Source: Vespa crabro
Lineage: Eukaryota > Arthropoda > Insecta > Hymenoptera > Vespidae
Length of the DNA: 64,000 nt
Assembly (NCBI RefSeq): GCF_910589235.1
Contig: NW_025813595.1
Coordinates: 186,001-250,000 of the forward strand
Direction of reading: 5' to 3'
Shown here in pieces: positions 27,701 through 41,844 of the stretch; the first letter of the stretch is position 1; each line of letters begins with the position of its first letter. A program made the position numbers and the translations under genes. The notes beneath the pieces are model-generated. The model had not been told where the DNA came from. It did no database searches and saw only the letters and a list, made by a program, of their open reading frames with translations.

Positions 27701-28279
27701 ATGAAATGCAATGTTCTGAATCGATTGGTAACATTTTTCTAACTGTGGCACAAGTAGTATTAACGATTTCACGATTTTATCTTCGCATATACCGAAATTC
27801 GCGTATGTCGATTACGTTTTTCGACAATTATCATATGAAAACGCGTATATAAACATAGTAAAAACGTTATATTCTTGTTATTTTCTTTATTCTGCATCGA
27901 TAGAATATAAAATCAATGAAATTGAACAAGATTTCAAGTTTTCGTGTTTCGACGATACGCGTATATGAGCGAAAAATCGTATATACGATATGAAAGAATG
28001 TTAAAAACTTTGATTCCAATATAAAGTAGATGTTTTATCTTATGAAATGCAATGTTCTGAATCGATTGGTAACATTTTTCCAACTGTGGCACAAGTATTA
28101 TTAAAGATTTCACGATTTTATCTTCGCATATACCGAAATTCGCGTATGTCGATTACGTTTTTCGAAAATTATCATATGAAAACGCGTATATAAACATAGT
28201 AAAAACGTTATATTCTTGTTATTTTCTTTATTCTGCATCGATAGAATATAAAATCAATGAAATTGAACAAGATTTCAAG

Positions 28280-31200
28280 TTTTCGTTTTTCGACGATACG
28301 CGTATATGAGCGAAAAATCGTATATACGATATGAAAGAATGTTAAAAACTTTGATTCCAATATAAAGTAGATGTTTTATCTTATGAAATGCAATGTTCTG
28401 AATCGATTGGTAACATTTTTCTAACTGAGGCACAAGTATTATTAAAGATTTCACGATTTTAACTTCGCATATACCGAAATTCCCGTTTGTCGATTACGTT
28501 TTTCGACAATTATCATATGGGAACGCGTATTTAAACATAGTAAAAACGTTATATTCTTGTTATATTCTTTATTCTGCATCGATAGAATATAAAATCAATG
28601 AAATTGAGCGAGATTTCAAGTTTTCGTTTTTCGACGATACGCGTATATGAGCGAAAAATCGTATATACGGTATGAAAGAATGTAAAAAACTTTGATTCCA
28701 ATATAAAATAGATGTTTGATCTTATGAAATGCAATGTTCTGAATCGATTGGTAACATTTTTCTAACTGTGGCACAAGTATTATTAAAGATTTCACGATTT
28801 TATCTTCGCATATACCGAAATTCGCGTATGTCGATTACGTTTTTCGACAATTATCATATGAAAACGCGTATTTAAACATAGTAAAAACGTTATATTCTTG
28901 TTATATTCATTATTCTGCATCGATAGAATATAAAATCAATGAAATTGAACGAGATTTCAAGTTTTCGTTTTTCGACGATACGCGTATATGAGCGAAAAAT
29001 CGTATATACGATATGAAAGAATGTTAAAAACTTTGATTCCAATATAAAATAGATGTTTGATCTTATGAAATGCAATGTTCTGAATCGATTGGTAACATTT
29101 TTCTAACTGTGGCACAAGTATTATTAACGATTTCACGATTTTATCTTCGCATATACCGAAATTCGCGTATGTCGATTACGTTTTTCGACAATTATCATAT
29201 GAAAACGCGTATTTAAACATAGTAAAAACGTTATATTCTTGTTAAATTCTTTATTCTGCATCGATAGAATATAAAATCAATGAAATTGAACGAGATTTCA
29301 AGTTTTCGTTTTTCGACGATACGCGTATATGAGCGAAAAATCGTATATACGATATGAAAGAATGTTAAAAACTTTGATTCAAATATAAAATAGATGTTTT
29401 ATCTTATGAAATGCAATGTTCTGAATCGATTGGAAACATTTTTCTAACTGTGGCACAAGTAGTATTAACGATTTCACGATTTTATCTTCGCATATACCGA
29501 AATTCGCGTATGGCGATTACGTTTTTCGAAAATTATCATATGAAAACGCGTATTTAAACATAGTAAAAACGTTATATTCTTGTTATATTCTTTATTCTGC
29601 ATCGATAGAATATAAAATCAATGAAATTGAACAAGATTTCAAGTTTGCGTTTTTCGACGATACGCGTATATGAGCGAAAAATCGTATATACGATATGAAA
29701 GAATGTTAAAAACTTTGATTCCAATATAAAATAGATGTTTGATCTTATGAAATGCAATGTTCTGAATCGATTGGTAACATTTTTCTAACTGTGGCACAAG
29801 TATTATTAACGATTTCACGATTTTATCTTCGCATATACCGAAATTCGCGTATGTCGATTACGTTTTTCGACAATTATCATATGAAAACGCGTATTTAAAC
29901 ATAGTAAAAACGTTATATTCTTGTTATATTCTTTATTCTGCATCGATAGAATATAAAGTCAATGAAATTGAACAAGATTTCAAGTTTTCGTTTTTCGACG
30001 ATACGCGTATATGAGCGAAAAATCGTATATACGATATGAAAGAATGTTAAAAACTTTGATTCCAATATAAAATAGATGTTTGATCTTATGAAATGCAATG
30101 TTCTGAATCGATTAGTAACATTTTTATAACTGTGGCACAAGTATTATTAAAGATTTCACGATTTTATCTTCGCATATACCGAAATTCGCGTATGACGATT
30201 ACGTCTTTCGACAATTATCATATGAAAACGCGTATTTAAACATAGTAAAAACGTTATATTCTTGCTATATTCTTTATTCTGCATCGATAGAATATAAAAT
30301 CAATGAATTTGAACGAGATTTCAAGTTTTCGTTTTTCGACGATACGCGTATATGATCGAATAATCGTATATACGATATGAAAGAATGTTAAAAACTTTGA
30401 TTCCAATATAAAATAGATGTTTGATCTTATGAAATGCAATGTTCTGAATCGATTGGTAACATTTTTCTAACTGTGGCACAAGTAGTATTAACGATTTCAC
30501 GATTTTATCTTCGCATATACCGAAATTCGCGTATGTCGATTACGTTTTTCGACAATTATCATATGAAAACGCGTATTTAAACATAGTAAAAACGTTATAT
30601 TCTTGTTATATTCTTTATTCTGCATTGATAGAATATAAAATCAATGAAATTGAACAAGATTTCAAGTTTTCGTTTTTCGACGATACGCGTATATGAGCGA
30701 AAAATCGTATATACGATATGAAAGAATGTTAAAAACTTTGATTCCAATATAAAGTAGATGTTTTATCTTATGAAATGCAATGTTCTGAATCGATTGGTAA
30801 CATTTTTCTAACTGAGGCACAAGTATTATTAAAGATTTCACGATTTTAACTTCGCATATACCGAAATTCCCGTTTGTCGATTACGTTTTTCGACAATTAT
30901 CATATGGGAACGCGTATTTAAACATAGTAAAAACGTTATATTCTTGTTATATTCTTTATTCTGCATCGATAGAATATAAAATCAATGAAATTGAACAAGA
31001 TTTCAAGTTTTCGTTTTTCGACGATACACGTATATGAGCGAAATATCGTATATACGATATGAAAGAATGTTAAAAACTTTGATTCCAAAATAAAATAGAT
31101 GTTTGATCTTATGAAATGCAATGTTCTGAATCGATTGGTAACATTTTTCTAACTGTGGCACAAGTATTATTAAAGATTTCACGATTTTATCTTCGCATAT

Positions 31201-31348
31201 ACCGAAATTCGCGTATGTCGATTACGTTTTTCGACAATTATCATATGAAAACGCTTATTTAAACATAGTAAAAACGGTATATTCTTGTTATATTCTTTAT
31301 TCTGCATCGATAGAATATAAAATCAATGAAATTGAACGAGATTTCAAT
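28280..31348. repeat. 9-monomer HOR duplication, copy 1 (3,069 bp)
   Basis: The next 3,069 bp repeat this segment with the same order of private variants. These are CCCGTTTGTCG with ATCATATGGGAACG, GATATGAAAG changed to GGTATGAAAG, CAAGTTTGCG, TATAAAGTCAATG, TTCTTGCTATATTC with TGATCGAATAATCG, GCATTGATAG, and GATACACGTATATG with GAAATATCG. Copies 1 and 2 differ at only a few sites, and the length is exactly 9 x 341. Confidence 0.9.
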
Positions 31349-34300
31349 TTTTCGTTTTTCGACGATACGCGTATATGAGCGAAAAATCGTATATACGATA
31401 TGAAAGAATGTTAAAAACTTTGATTCCAATATAAAGTAGATGTTTTATCTTATGAAATGCAATGTTCTGAATCGATTGGTAACATTTTTCTAACTGAGGC
31501 ACAAGTATTATTAAAGATTTCACGATTTTAACTTCGCATATACCGAAATTCCCGTTTGTCGATTACGTTTTTCGACAATTATCATATGGGAACGCGTATT
31601 TAAACATAGTAAAAACGTTATATTCTTGTTATATTCTTTATTCTGCATCGATAGAATATAAAATCAATGAAATTGAGCGAGATTTCAAGTTTTCGTTTTT
31701 CGACGATACGCGTATATGAGCGAAAAATCGTATATACGGTATGAAAGAATGTAAAAAACTTTGATTCCAATATAAAATAGATGTTTGATCTTATGAAATG
31801 CAATGTTCTGAATCGATTGGTAACATTTTTCTAACTGTGGCACAAGTATTATTAAAGATTTCACGATTTTATGTTAGCATATACCGAAATTCGCCTATGT
31901 CGATTACGTTTTTCGACAATTATCATATGAAAACGCGTATTTAAACATAGTAAAAACGTTATATTCTTGTTATATTCATTATTCTGCATCGATAGAATAT
32001 AAAATCAATGAAATTGAACGAGATTTCAAGTTTTCGTTTTTCGACGATACGCGTATATGAGCGAAAAATCGTATATACGATATGAAAGAATGTTAAAAAC
32101 TTTGATTCCAATATAAAATAGATGTTTGGTCTTATGAAATGCAATGTTCTGAATCGATTGGTAACATTTTTCTAACTGTGGCACAAGTAGTATTAACGAT
32201 TTCACGATTTTATCTTCGCATATACCGAAATTCGCGTATGTCGATTACGTTTTTCGACAATTATCATATGAAAACGCGTATTTAAACATAGTAAAAACGT
32301 TATATTCTTGTTAAATTCTTTATTCTGCATCGATAGAATATAAAATCAATGAAATTGAACGAGATTTCAAGTTTTCGTTTTTCGACGATACGCGTATATG
32401 AGCGAAAAATCGTATATACGATATGAAAGAATGTTAAAAACTTTGATTCAAATATAAAATAGATGTTTTATCTTATGAAATGCAATGTTCTGAATCGATT
32501 GGAAACATTTTTCTAACTGTGGCACAAGTAGTATTAACGATTTCACGATTTTATCTTCGCATATACCGAAATTCGCGTATGGCGATTACGTTTTTCGAAA
32601 ATTATCATATGAAAACGCGTATTTAAACATAGTAAAAACGTTATATTCTTGTTATATTCTTTATTCTGCATCGATAGAATATAAAATCAATGAAATTGAA
32701 CAAGATTTCAAGTTTGCGTTTTTCGACGATACGCGTATATGAGCGAAAAATCGTATATACGATATGAAAGAATGTTAAAAACTTTGATTCCAATATAAAA
32801 TAGATGTTTGATCTTATGAAATGCAATGTTCTGAATCGATTGGTAACATTTTTCTAACTGTGGCACAAGTAGTATTAACGATTTCACGATTTTATCTTCG
32901 CATATACCGAAATTCGCGTATGTCGATTACGTTTTTCGACAATTATCATATGAAAACGCGTATTTAAACATAGTAAAAACGTTATATTCTTGTTATATTC
33001 TTTATTCTGCATCGATAGAATATAAAGTCAATGAAATTGAACAAGATTTCAAGTTTTCGTTTTTCGACGATACGCGTATATGAGCGAAAAATCGTATATA
33101 CGATATGAAAGAATGTTAAAAACTTTGATTCCAATATAAAATAGATGTTTGATCTTATGAAATGCAATGTTCTGAATCGATTAGTAACATTTTTATAACT
33201 GTGGCACAAGTATTATTAAAGATTTCACGATTTTATCTTCGCATATACCGAAATTCGCGTATGACGATTACGTCTTTCGACAATTATCATATGAAAACGC
33301 GTATTTAAACATAGTAAAAACGTTATATTCTTGCTATATTCTTTATTCTGCATCGATAGAATATAAAATCAATGAATTTGAACGAGATTTCAAGTTTTCG
33401 TTTTTCGACGATACGCGTATATGATCGAATAATCGTATATACGATATGAAAGAATGTTAAAAACTTTGATTCCAATATAAAATAGATGTTTGATCTTATG
33501 AAATGCAATGTTCTGAATCGATTGGTAACATTTTTCTAACTGTGGCACAAGTAGTATTAACGATTTCACGATTTTATCTTCGCATATACCGAAATTCGCG
33601 TATGTCGATTACGTTTTTCGACAATTATCATATGAAAACGCGTATTTAAACATAGTAAAAACGTTATATTCTTGTTATATTCTTTATTCTGCATTGATAG
33701 AATATAAAATCAATGAAATTGAACAAGATTTCAAGTTTTCGTTTTTCGACGATACGCGTATATGAGCGAAAAATCGTATATACGATATGAAAGAATGTTA
33801 AAAACTTTGATTCCAATATAAAGTAGATGTTTTATCTTATGAAATGCAATGTTCTGAATCGATTGGTAACATTTTTCTAACTGAGGCACAAGTATTATTA
33901 AAGATTTCACGATTTTAACTTCGCATATACCGAAATTCCCGTTTGTCGATTACGTTTTTCGACAATTATCATATGGGAACGCGTATTTAAACATAGTAAA
34001 AACGTTATATTCTTGTTATATTCTTTATTCTGCATCGATAGAATATAAAATCAATGAAATTGAACAAGATTTCAAGTTTTCGTTTTTCGACGATACACGT
34101 ATATGAGCGAAATATCGTATATACGATATGAAAGAATGTTAAAAACTTTGATTCCAAAATAAAATAGATGTTTGATCTTATGAAATGCAATGTTCTGAAT
34201 CGATTGGTAACATTTTTCTAACTGTGGCACAAGTATTATTAAAGATTTCACGATTTTATCTTCGCATATACCGAAATTCGCGTATGTCGATTACGTTTTT

Positions 34301-34417
34301 CGACAATTATCATATGAAAACGCTTATTTAAACATAGTAAAAACGGTATATTCTTGTTATATTCTTTATTCTGCATCGATAGAATATAAAATCAATGAAA
34401 TTGAACGAGATTTCAAT
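31349..34417. repeat. 9-monomer HOR duplication, copy 2 (3,069 bp)
   Basis: This is the tandem partner of 28280-31348. Similarity to copy 1 continues to about 34504, where copy 1's continuation has AAAGTAGATGTTTTATC and this one has the common form. The clearest difference inside is near 31871-31894 (ATGTTAGCAT and CGCCTATG here, the common form in copy 1), together with G for A in GTTTGGTCTTATG near 32129. Confidence 0.9.
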
Positions 34418-35197
34418 TTTTCGTTTTTCGACGATACGCGTATATGAGCGAAAAATCGTATATACGATATGAAAGAATGTTAAAAACTTTGATTCCAATA
34501 TAAAATAGATGTTTGATCTTATGAAATGCAATGTTCTGAATCGATTCGTAACATTTTTCTAACAGTGGCACAAGTATTATTAAAGATTTCTCGATTTTAT
34601 CTTCGCATATACCGAAATTCCCGTTTGTCGATTACGTTTTTCGACAATTATCATATGGGAACGCGTATTTAAACATAGTAAAAATGTTATATTCTTGTTA
34701 TATTCTTTATTCTGCATCGATTGAATATAAAATCAATGAAATTGAACGAGATTTCAAGTTTTCGTTTTTCGACGATACGCGTATATGAGCGAAAAATCGT
34801 ATATACGATATGAAAGAATGTTAAAATCTTTGATTCCAAGATAAAATAGATGTTTGATCTTATGAAATGCAATGTTCTGAATCGATTAGTAACATTTTTC
34901 TAACTGTGGCACAAGTATTATTAAAGATTTCACGATTTTATCTTCGCATATACCGAAATTCGCGTATGTCGATTACGTTTTTCGACAATTATCATATGAA
35001 AACGCGTATTTAAACATAGTAAAAACATTATATTCTTGTTATATTCTTTATTCTGCATCGATAGAATATAAAATCAATGAAATTGAACGAGATTTTAAGT
35101 TTTCGTTTTTCGACGATACGCGTATATGAGAGAAAAATCGTATATACGATATGAAAGAATGTTAAAAGCTTTGATTCCAATATAAAATAGATGTTTG
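33834..35197. repeat. 4-monomer HOR duplication, copy 1 (1,364 bp)
   Basis: This four-monomer block overlaps the end of the 9-monomer duplication. It carries CTGAGGCACAAG, CCCGTTTGTCG, GATACACGTATATG, AAAACGGTATATTC, GATTCGTAACATTTTTC with CTAACAGTGGC, TTAAAATCTTTG and TTAAAAGCTTTG in order. The same order follows 1,364 bp later. Confidence 0.9.
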
Positions 35198-36561
35198 ATC
35201 TTATGAAATGCAATGTTCTGAATCGATTGGTAACATTTTTCTAACTGAGGCACAAGTATTATTAAAGATTTCACGATTTTAACTTCGCATATACCGAAAT
35301 TCCCGTTTGTCGATTACGTTTTTCGACAATTATCATATGGGAACGCGTATTTAAACATAGTAAAAACGTTATATTCTTGTTATATTCTTTATTCTGCATC
35401 GATAGAATATAAAATCAATGAAATTGAACAAGATTTCAAGTTTTCGTTTTTCGACGATACACGTATATGAGCGAAATATCGTATATACGATATGAAAGAA
35501 TGTTAAAAACTTTGATTCCAAAATAAAATAGATGTTTGATCTTATGAAATGCAATGTTCTGAATCGATTGGTAACATTTTTCTAACTGTGGCACAAGTAT
35601 TATTAAAGATTTCACGATTTTATCTTCGCATATACCGAAATTCGCGTATGTCGATTACGTTTTTCGACAATTATCATATGAAAACGCTTATTTAAACATA
35701 GTAAAAACGGTATATTCTTGTTATATTCTTTATTCTGCATCGATAGAATATAAAATCAATGAAATTGAACGAGATTTCAAGTTTTCGTTTTTCGACGATA
35801 CGCGTATATGAGCGAAAAATCGTATATACGATATGAAAGAATGTTAAAAACTTTGATTCCAATATAAAATAGATGTTTGATCTTATGAAATGCAATGTTC
35901 TGAATCGATTCGTAACATTTTTCTAACAGTGGCACAAGTATTATTAAAGATTTCTCGATTTTATCTTCGCATATACCGAAATTCCCGTTTGTCGATTACG
36001 TTTTTCGACAATTATCATATGGGAACGCGTATTTAAACATAGTAAAAATGTTATATTCTTGTTATATTCTTTATTCTGCATCGATAGAATATAAAATCAA
36101 TGAAATTGAACGAGATTTCAAGTTTTCGTTTTTCGACGATACGCGTATATGAGCGAAAAATCGTATATACGATATGAAAGAATGTTAAAATCTTTGATTC
36201 CATGATAAAATAGATGTTTGATCTTATGAAATGCAATGTTCTGAATCGATTAGTAACATTTTTCTAACTGTGGCACAAGTATTATTAAAGATTTCACGAT
36301 TTTATCTTCGCATATACCGAAATTCGCGTATGTCGATTACGTTTTTCGACAATTGTCATATGAAAACGCGTATTTAAACATAGTAAAAACATTATATTCT
36401 TGTTATATTCTTTATTCTGCATCGATAGAATATAAAATCAATGAAATTGAACGAGATTTTAAGTTTTCGTTTTTCGACGATACGCGTATATGAGAGAAAA
36501 ATCGTATATACGATATGAAAGAATGTTAAAAGCTTTGATTCCAATATAAAATAGATGTTTG
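35198..36561. repeat. 4-monomer HOR duplication, copy 2 (1,364 bp)
   Basis: It repeats the variant order of 33834-35197. Similarity runs on to about 36610, where copy 1 has CTGAGGC and this region has CTGTGGC. Private differences include ATTGAATATAAAATC against ATAGAATATAAAATC near 34730/36084 and TTCCAAGATAAAATAG against TTCCATGATAAAATAG near 34838/36202. Since this block begins inside the 9-monomer block, it arose after or independently of it. Confidence 0.9.
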
Positions 36562-36620
36562 ATCTTATGAAATGCAATGTTCTGAATCGATTGGTAACAT
36601 TTTTCTAACTGTGGCACAAG

Positions 36621-36630
36621 TATTAAAGAT
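36621..36630. other. 3-bp deletion allele
   Basis: CAAGTATTAAAGATT replaces the usual CAAGTATTATTAAAGATT, so one TAT or ATT trinucleotide is missing. The monomer is 338 bp. It explains why the 37071 monomer lies 3 bp short of 15 monomers from its relative at 31959. Confidence 0.85.
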
Positions 36631-37070
36631 TTCACGATTTTATCTTCGCATATACCGAAATTCGCGTATGTCGATTAGGTTTTTCTACAATTATCATATG
36701 AAAACGCGTATTTAAACATAGTAAAAACGTTATATTCTTGTTATATTCTTTATTGTGCATCGATAGAATATAAAATCAATGAAATTGAAAGAGATTTCAA
36801 GTTTTCGTTTTTCGACGATACGCGTATATGATCGAAAAATCGTATATACGATATGAAAGAATGTAAAAAACTTTGATTCCAATATAAAATAGATGTTTGA
36901 TCTTATGAAATGCAATGTTCTGAATCGATTGGTAACATTTTTCTAACTGTGGCACAAGTATTATTAAAGATTTCACGATTTTATGTTAGCATATACCGAA
37001 ATTCGCCTATGTCGATTACGTTTTCCGACAATTATCATATGAAAACGCGTATTTAAACATAGTAAAAACG

Positions 37071-39457
37071 TTATATTCTTGTTATATTCATTATTCTGCA
37101 TCGATAGAATATAAAATCAATGAAATTGAACGAGATTTCAAGTTTTCGTTTTTCGACGATACGCGTATATGAGCGAAAAATCGTATATACGATTTGAAAG
37201 AATGTTAAAAACTTTGATTCCAATATAAAATAGATGTTTGGTCTTATGAAATGCAATGTTCTGAATCGATTGGTAACATTTTTCTAACTGTGGCACAAGT
37301 AGTATTAACGATTTCACGATTTTATCTTCGCATATACCGAAATTCGCGTATGTCGATTACGTTTTTCGACAATTATCATATGAAAACGCGTATTTAAACA
37401 TAGTAAAAACGTTATATTCTTGTTAAATTCTTTATTCTGCATCGATAGAATATAAAATCAATGAAATTGAACGAGATTTCAAGTTTTCGTTTTTCGACGA
37501 TACGCGTATATGAGCGAAAAATCGTATATACGATATGAAAGAATGTTAAAAACTTTGATTCCAATATAAAATAGATGTTCGATCTTATGAAATGCAATGT
37601 TCTGAATCGATTGGTAACATTTTTCTAACTGTGGCACAAGTAGTATTAACGATTTCACGATTATATCTTCGCATATACCGAAATTCGCGTATGTCGATTA
37701 CGTTTTTCGAAAATTATCATATGAAAACACGTATTTAAACATAGTAAAAACGTTATATTCTTGTTATATTCTTTATTCTGCATCGATAGAATATAAAATC
37801 AATGAAATTGAACAAGATTTCAAGTTTTCGTTTTTCGACGATACGCTTATATGAGCGAAAAATCGTATATACGATATGAAAGAATGTTAAAAACTTTGAT
37901 TCCAATATAAAATAGATGTTTGATCTTATGAAATGCAATGTTCTGAATCGATTGGTAACATTTTTCTAACTGTGGCACAAGTAGTATTAACGATTTCACG
38001 ATTTTATCTTCGCATATACCGAAATTCGCGTATGTCGATTACGTTTTTCGACAATTATCATATGAAAACGCGTATTTAAACATAGTAAAAACGTTATATT
38101 CTTGTTATATTCTTTATTCTGCATCGATAGAATATAAAATCAATGAAATTGAACAAGATTTCAAGTTTTCGTTTTTCGACGATACGCGTATATGAGCGAA
38201 AAATCGTATATACGATATGAAAGAATGTTAAAAACTTTGATTCCAATATAAAGTAGATGTTTTATCTTATGAAATGCAATGTTCTGAACCGATTGGTAAC
38301 ATTTTTCCAACTGTGGCACAAGTATTATTAAAGATTTCACGATTTTATCTTCGCATATACCGAAATTCGCGTATGTCGATTACGTTTTTCGAAAATTATC
38401 ATATGAAAACGCGTATTTAAACATAGTAAAAACGTTATATTCTTGTTATATTCTTTATTCTGCATCGATAGAATATAAAATCAATGAAATTGAACGAGAT
38501 TTCAAGTTTTCGTTTTTCGACGATACGCGTATATGAGCGAAAAATCGTATATACGATATGAAAGAATGTTAAAAACTTTGATTCCAATATAAAATAGATG
38601 TTTGATCTTATGAAATGCAATGTTCTGAATCGATTGGTAACATTTTTCTAACTGTGGCACAAGTATTATTAAAGATTTCACGATTTTATCTTCGCATATA
38701 CCGAAATTCGCGTATGTCGATTACTTTTTTCTACAATTATCATATGAAAACGCGTATTTAAACATAGTAAAAACGTTATATTCTTGTTATATTCTTTATT
38801 CTGCATCGATAGAATATAAAATCAATGAAATAGAACGAGATTTCAAGTTTTCGTTTTTCGACGATACGCGTATATGAGCGAAAAATCGTATATTCGATAT
38901 GAAAGAATGTTAAAAACTTTGATTCCAAGATAAAATAGATGTTTGATCTTATGAAATGCAATGTTCTGAATCGATTAGTAACATTTTTATAACTGTGGCA
39001 CAAGTATTATTAAAGATTTCACGATTTTATCTCCGCATATACCGAAATTCGCGTATGACGATTACGTCTTTCGACAATTATCATATGAAAACGCGTATTT
39101 AAACATAGTAAAAACGTTATATTCTTGCTATATTCTTTATTCTGCATCGATAGAATATAAAATCAATGAATTTGAACGAGATTTCAAGTTTTCGTTTTTC
39201 GACGATACGCGTATATGAGCGAAAAATCGTATATACGATATGAAAGAATGTAAAAAACTTTGATTCCAATATAAAATAGATGTTTGATCTTATGAAATGC
39301 AATGTTCTGAATCGATTGGTAACATTTTTCTAACTGTGGCACAAGTATTATTAAAGATTTCACGATTTTATGTTAGCATATACCGAAATTCGCCTATGTC
39401 GATTACGTTTTCCGACAATTATCATATGAAAACGCGTATTTAAACATAGTAAAAACG
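37071..39457. repeat. 7-monomer HOR interval, copy 1 (2,387 bp)
   Basis: The monomer at 37071 (ATGTTAGCAT and CGCCTATG upstream, ATATTCATTATTCTG, GTTTGGTCTTATG) recurs at 39458, exactly 7 x 341 bp later, followed by further matching monomers (TTGTTAAATTC, CAAGTAGTATTAACG). The same leading monomer lies at 31959 in the 9-monomer block, 15 monomers less 3 bp upstream. The 3 bp are the deletion near 36625. Confidence 0.75.
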
Positions 39458-41844
39458 TTATATTCTTGTTATATTCATTATTCTGCATCGATAGAATATA
39501 AAATCAATGAAATTGAACGAGATTTCAAGTTTTCGTTTTTCGACGATACGCGTATATGAGCGAAAAATCGTATATACGATATGAAAGAATGTTAAAAACT
39601 TTGATTCCAATATAAAATAGATGTTTGGTCTTATGAAATGCAATGTTCTGAATCGATTGGTAACATTTTTCTAACTGTGGCACAAGTAGTATTAACGATT
39701 TCACGATTTTATCTTCGCATATACCGAAATTCGCGTATGTCGATTACGTTTTTCGACAATTATCATATGATAACGCGTATTTAAACATAGTAAAAACGTT
39801 ATATTCTTGTTAAATTCTTTATTCTGCATCGATAGAATATAAAATCAATGAAATTGAACGAGATTTCAAGTTTTCGTTTTTCGACGATACGCGTATATGA
39901 GCGAAAAATCGTATATACGATATGAAAGAATGTTAAAAACTTTGATTCAAATATAAAATAGATGTTTGATCTTATGAAATGCAATGTTCTGAATCGATTG
40001 GTAACATTTTTCTAACTGTGGCACAAGTAGTATTAACGATTTCACGATTTTATCTTCGCATATACCGAAATTCGCGTATGGCGATTACGTTTTTCGAAAA
40101 TTATCATATGAAAACGCGTATTTAAACATAGTAAAAACGTTATATTCTTGTTATATTCTTTATTCTGCATCGATAGAATATAAAATCAATGAAATTGAAC
40201 AAGATTTCAAGTTTGCGTTTTTCGACGATACGCGTATATGAGCGAAAAATCGTATATACGATATGAAAGAATGTTAAAAACTTTGATTCCAATATAAAAT
40301 AGATGTTTGATCTTATGAAATGCAATGTTCTGAATCGATTGGTAACATTTTTCTAACTGTGGCACAAGTAGTATTAACGATTTCACGATTTTATCTTCGC
40401 ATATACCGAAATTCGCGTATGTCGATTACGTTTTTCGACAATTATCATATGAAAACGCGTATTTAAACATAGTAAAAACGTTATATTCTTGTTATATTCT
40501 TTATTCTGCATCGATAGAATATAAAGTCAATGAAATTGAACAAGATTTCAAGTTTTCGTTTTTCGACGATACGCGTATATGAGCGAAAAATCGTATATAC
40601 GATATGAAAGAATGTTAAAAACTTTGATTCCAATATAAAATAGATGTTTGATCTTATGAAATGCAATGTTCTGAATCGATTAGTAACATTTTTATAACTG
40701 TGGCACAAGTATTATTAAAGATTTCACGATTTTATCTTCGCATATACCGAAATTCGCGTATGACGATTACGTCTTTCGACAATTATCATATGAAAACGCG
40801 TATTTAAACATAGTAAAAACGTTATATTCTTGTTATATTCTTTATTCTGCATCGATAGAATATAAAATCAATGAAATTGAACAAGATTTCAAGTTTTCGT
40901 TTTTCGACGATACGCGTATATGAGCGAAAAATCGTATATACGATATGAAAGAATGTTAAAAACTTTGATTCCAATATAAAATAGATGTTTGATCTTATGA
41001 AATGCAATGTTCTGAATCGATTGGTAACATTTTTCTAACTGTGGCACAAGTATTATTAAAGATTTCACGATATTATCTTCGCATATACCGAAATTCGCGT
41101 ATGTCGATTACGTTTTTCCTTAATTATCATATGAAAACGCGTTTTTAAACATAGTAAAAACGTTATATTCTTGTTATATTCTTTATTCTGCATCGATAGA
41201 ATATAAAATCAATGAAATTGAACGAGATTTCAAGTTTTCGTTTTTCGACGATACGCGTATATGAGGGAAAAATCGTATATACGATATGAAAGAATGTTAA
41301 AAACTTTGATTCCAATATAAAGTAGATGTTTGATCTTATGAAATGCAATGTTCTGAATCGATTGGTAACATTTTTCTAACTGTGGCACAAGTATTATTAA
41401 ATATTTCACGATATTATCTTCGCATATACCGAAATTCGCTTATGTCGATTACGTTTTTCGACAATTATCATATGAAAACGCGTATTTAAACATAGTAAAA
41501 ACGTTATATTCTTGTTATATTCTTTATTCTGCATCGATAGAATATAAAATCAATGAAATTGAACGAGATTTCAAGAATTCGTTTTTCGACGATACGCGTA
41601 TATGAGAGAAAAATCGTATATACGATATGAAAGAATGTTAAAAACTTTGATTCCAATATAAAATAGACGTTTGATCTTATGAAATGCAATGTTCTGAATC
41701 GATTGGTAACATTTTTCTAATTGTGGCATAAGTATTATTAAATATTTCACGATTTTATCTTCGCATATACCGAAATTCGCGTATGTCGATTAGGTTTTTC
41801 GACAATTATCATATGAAAACGCGTATTTAAACATAGTAAAAACG

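Larger units (their letters stand above)
27186..41162. repeat. Array domain C: 41 monomers with 9-, 4- and 7-monomer duplications
   Basis: Domain-wide markers include GAACAAGATTTC instead of GAACGAGATTTC, CAAGTAGTATTAACG, AAAGTAGATGTTTTATC and ATCATATGGGAACGCG. The domain is built of blocks listed separately here. Immediately before it, near 27135, a monomer has lost one T in TTACGTTTTCGAC. Confidence 0.8.
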
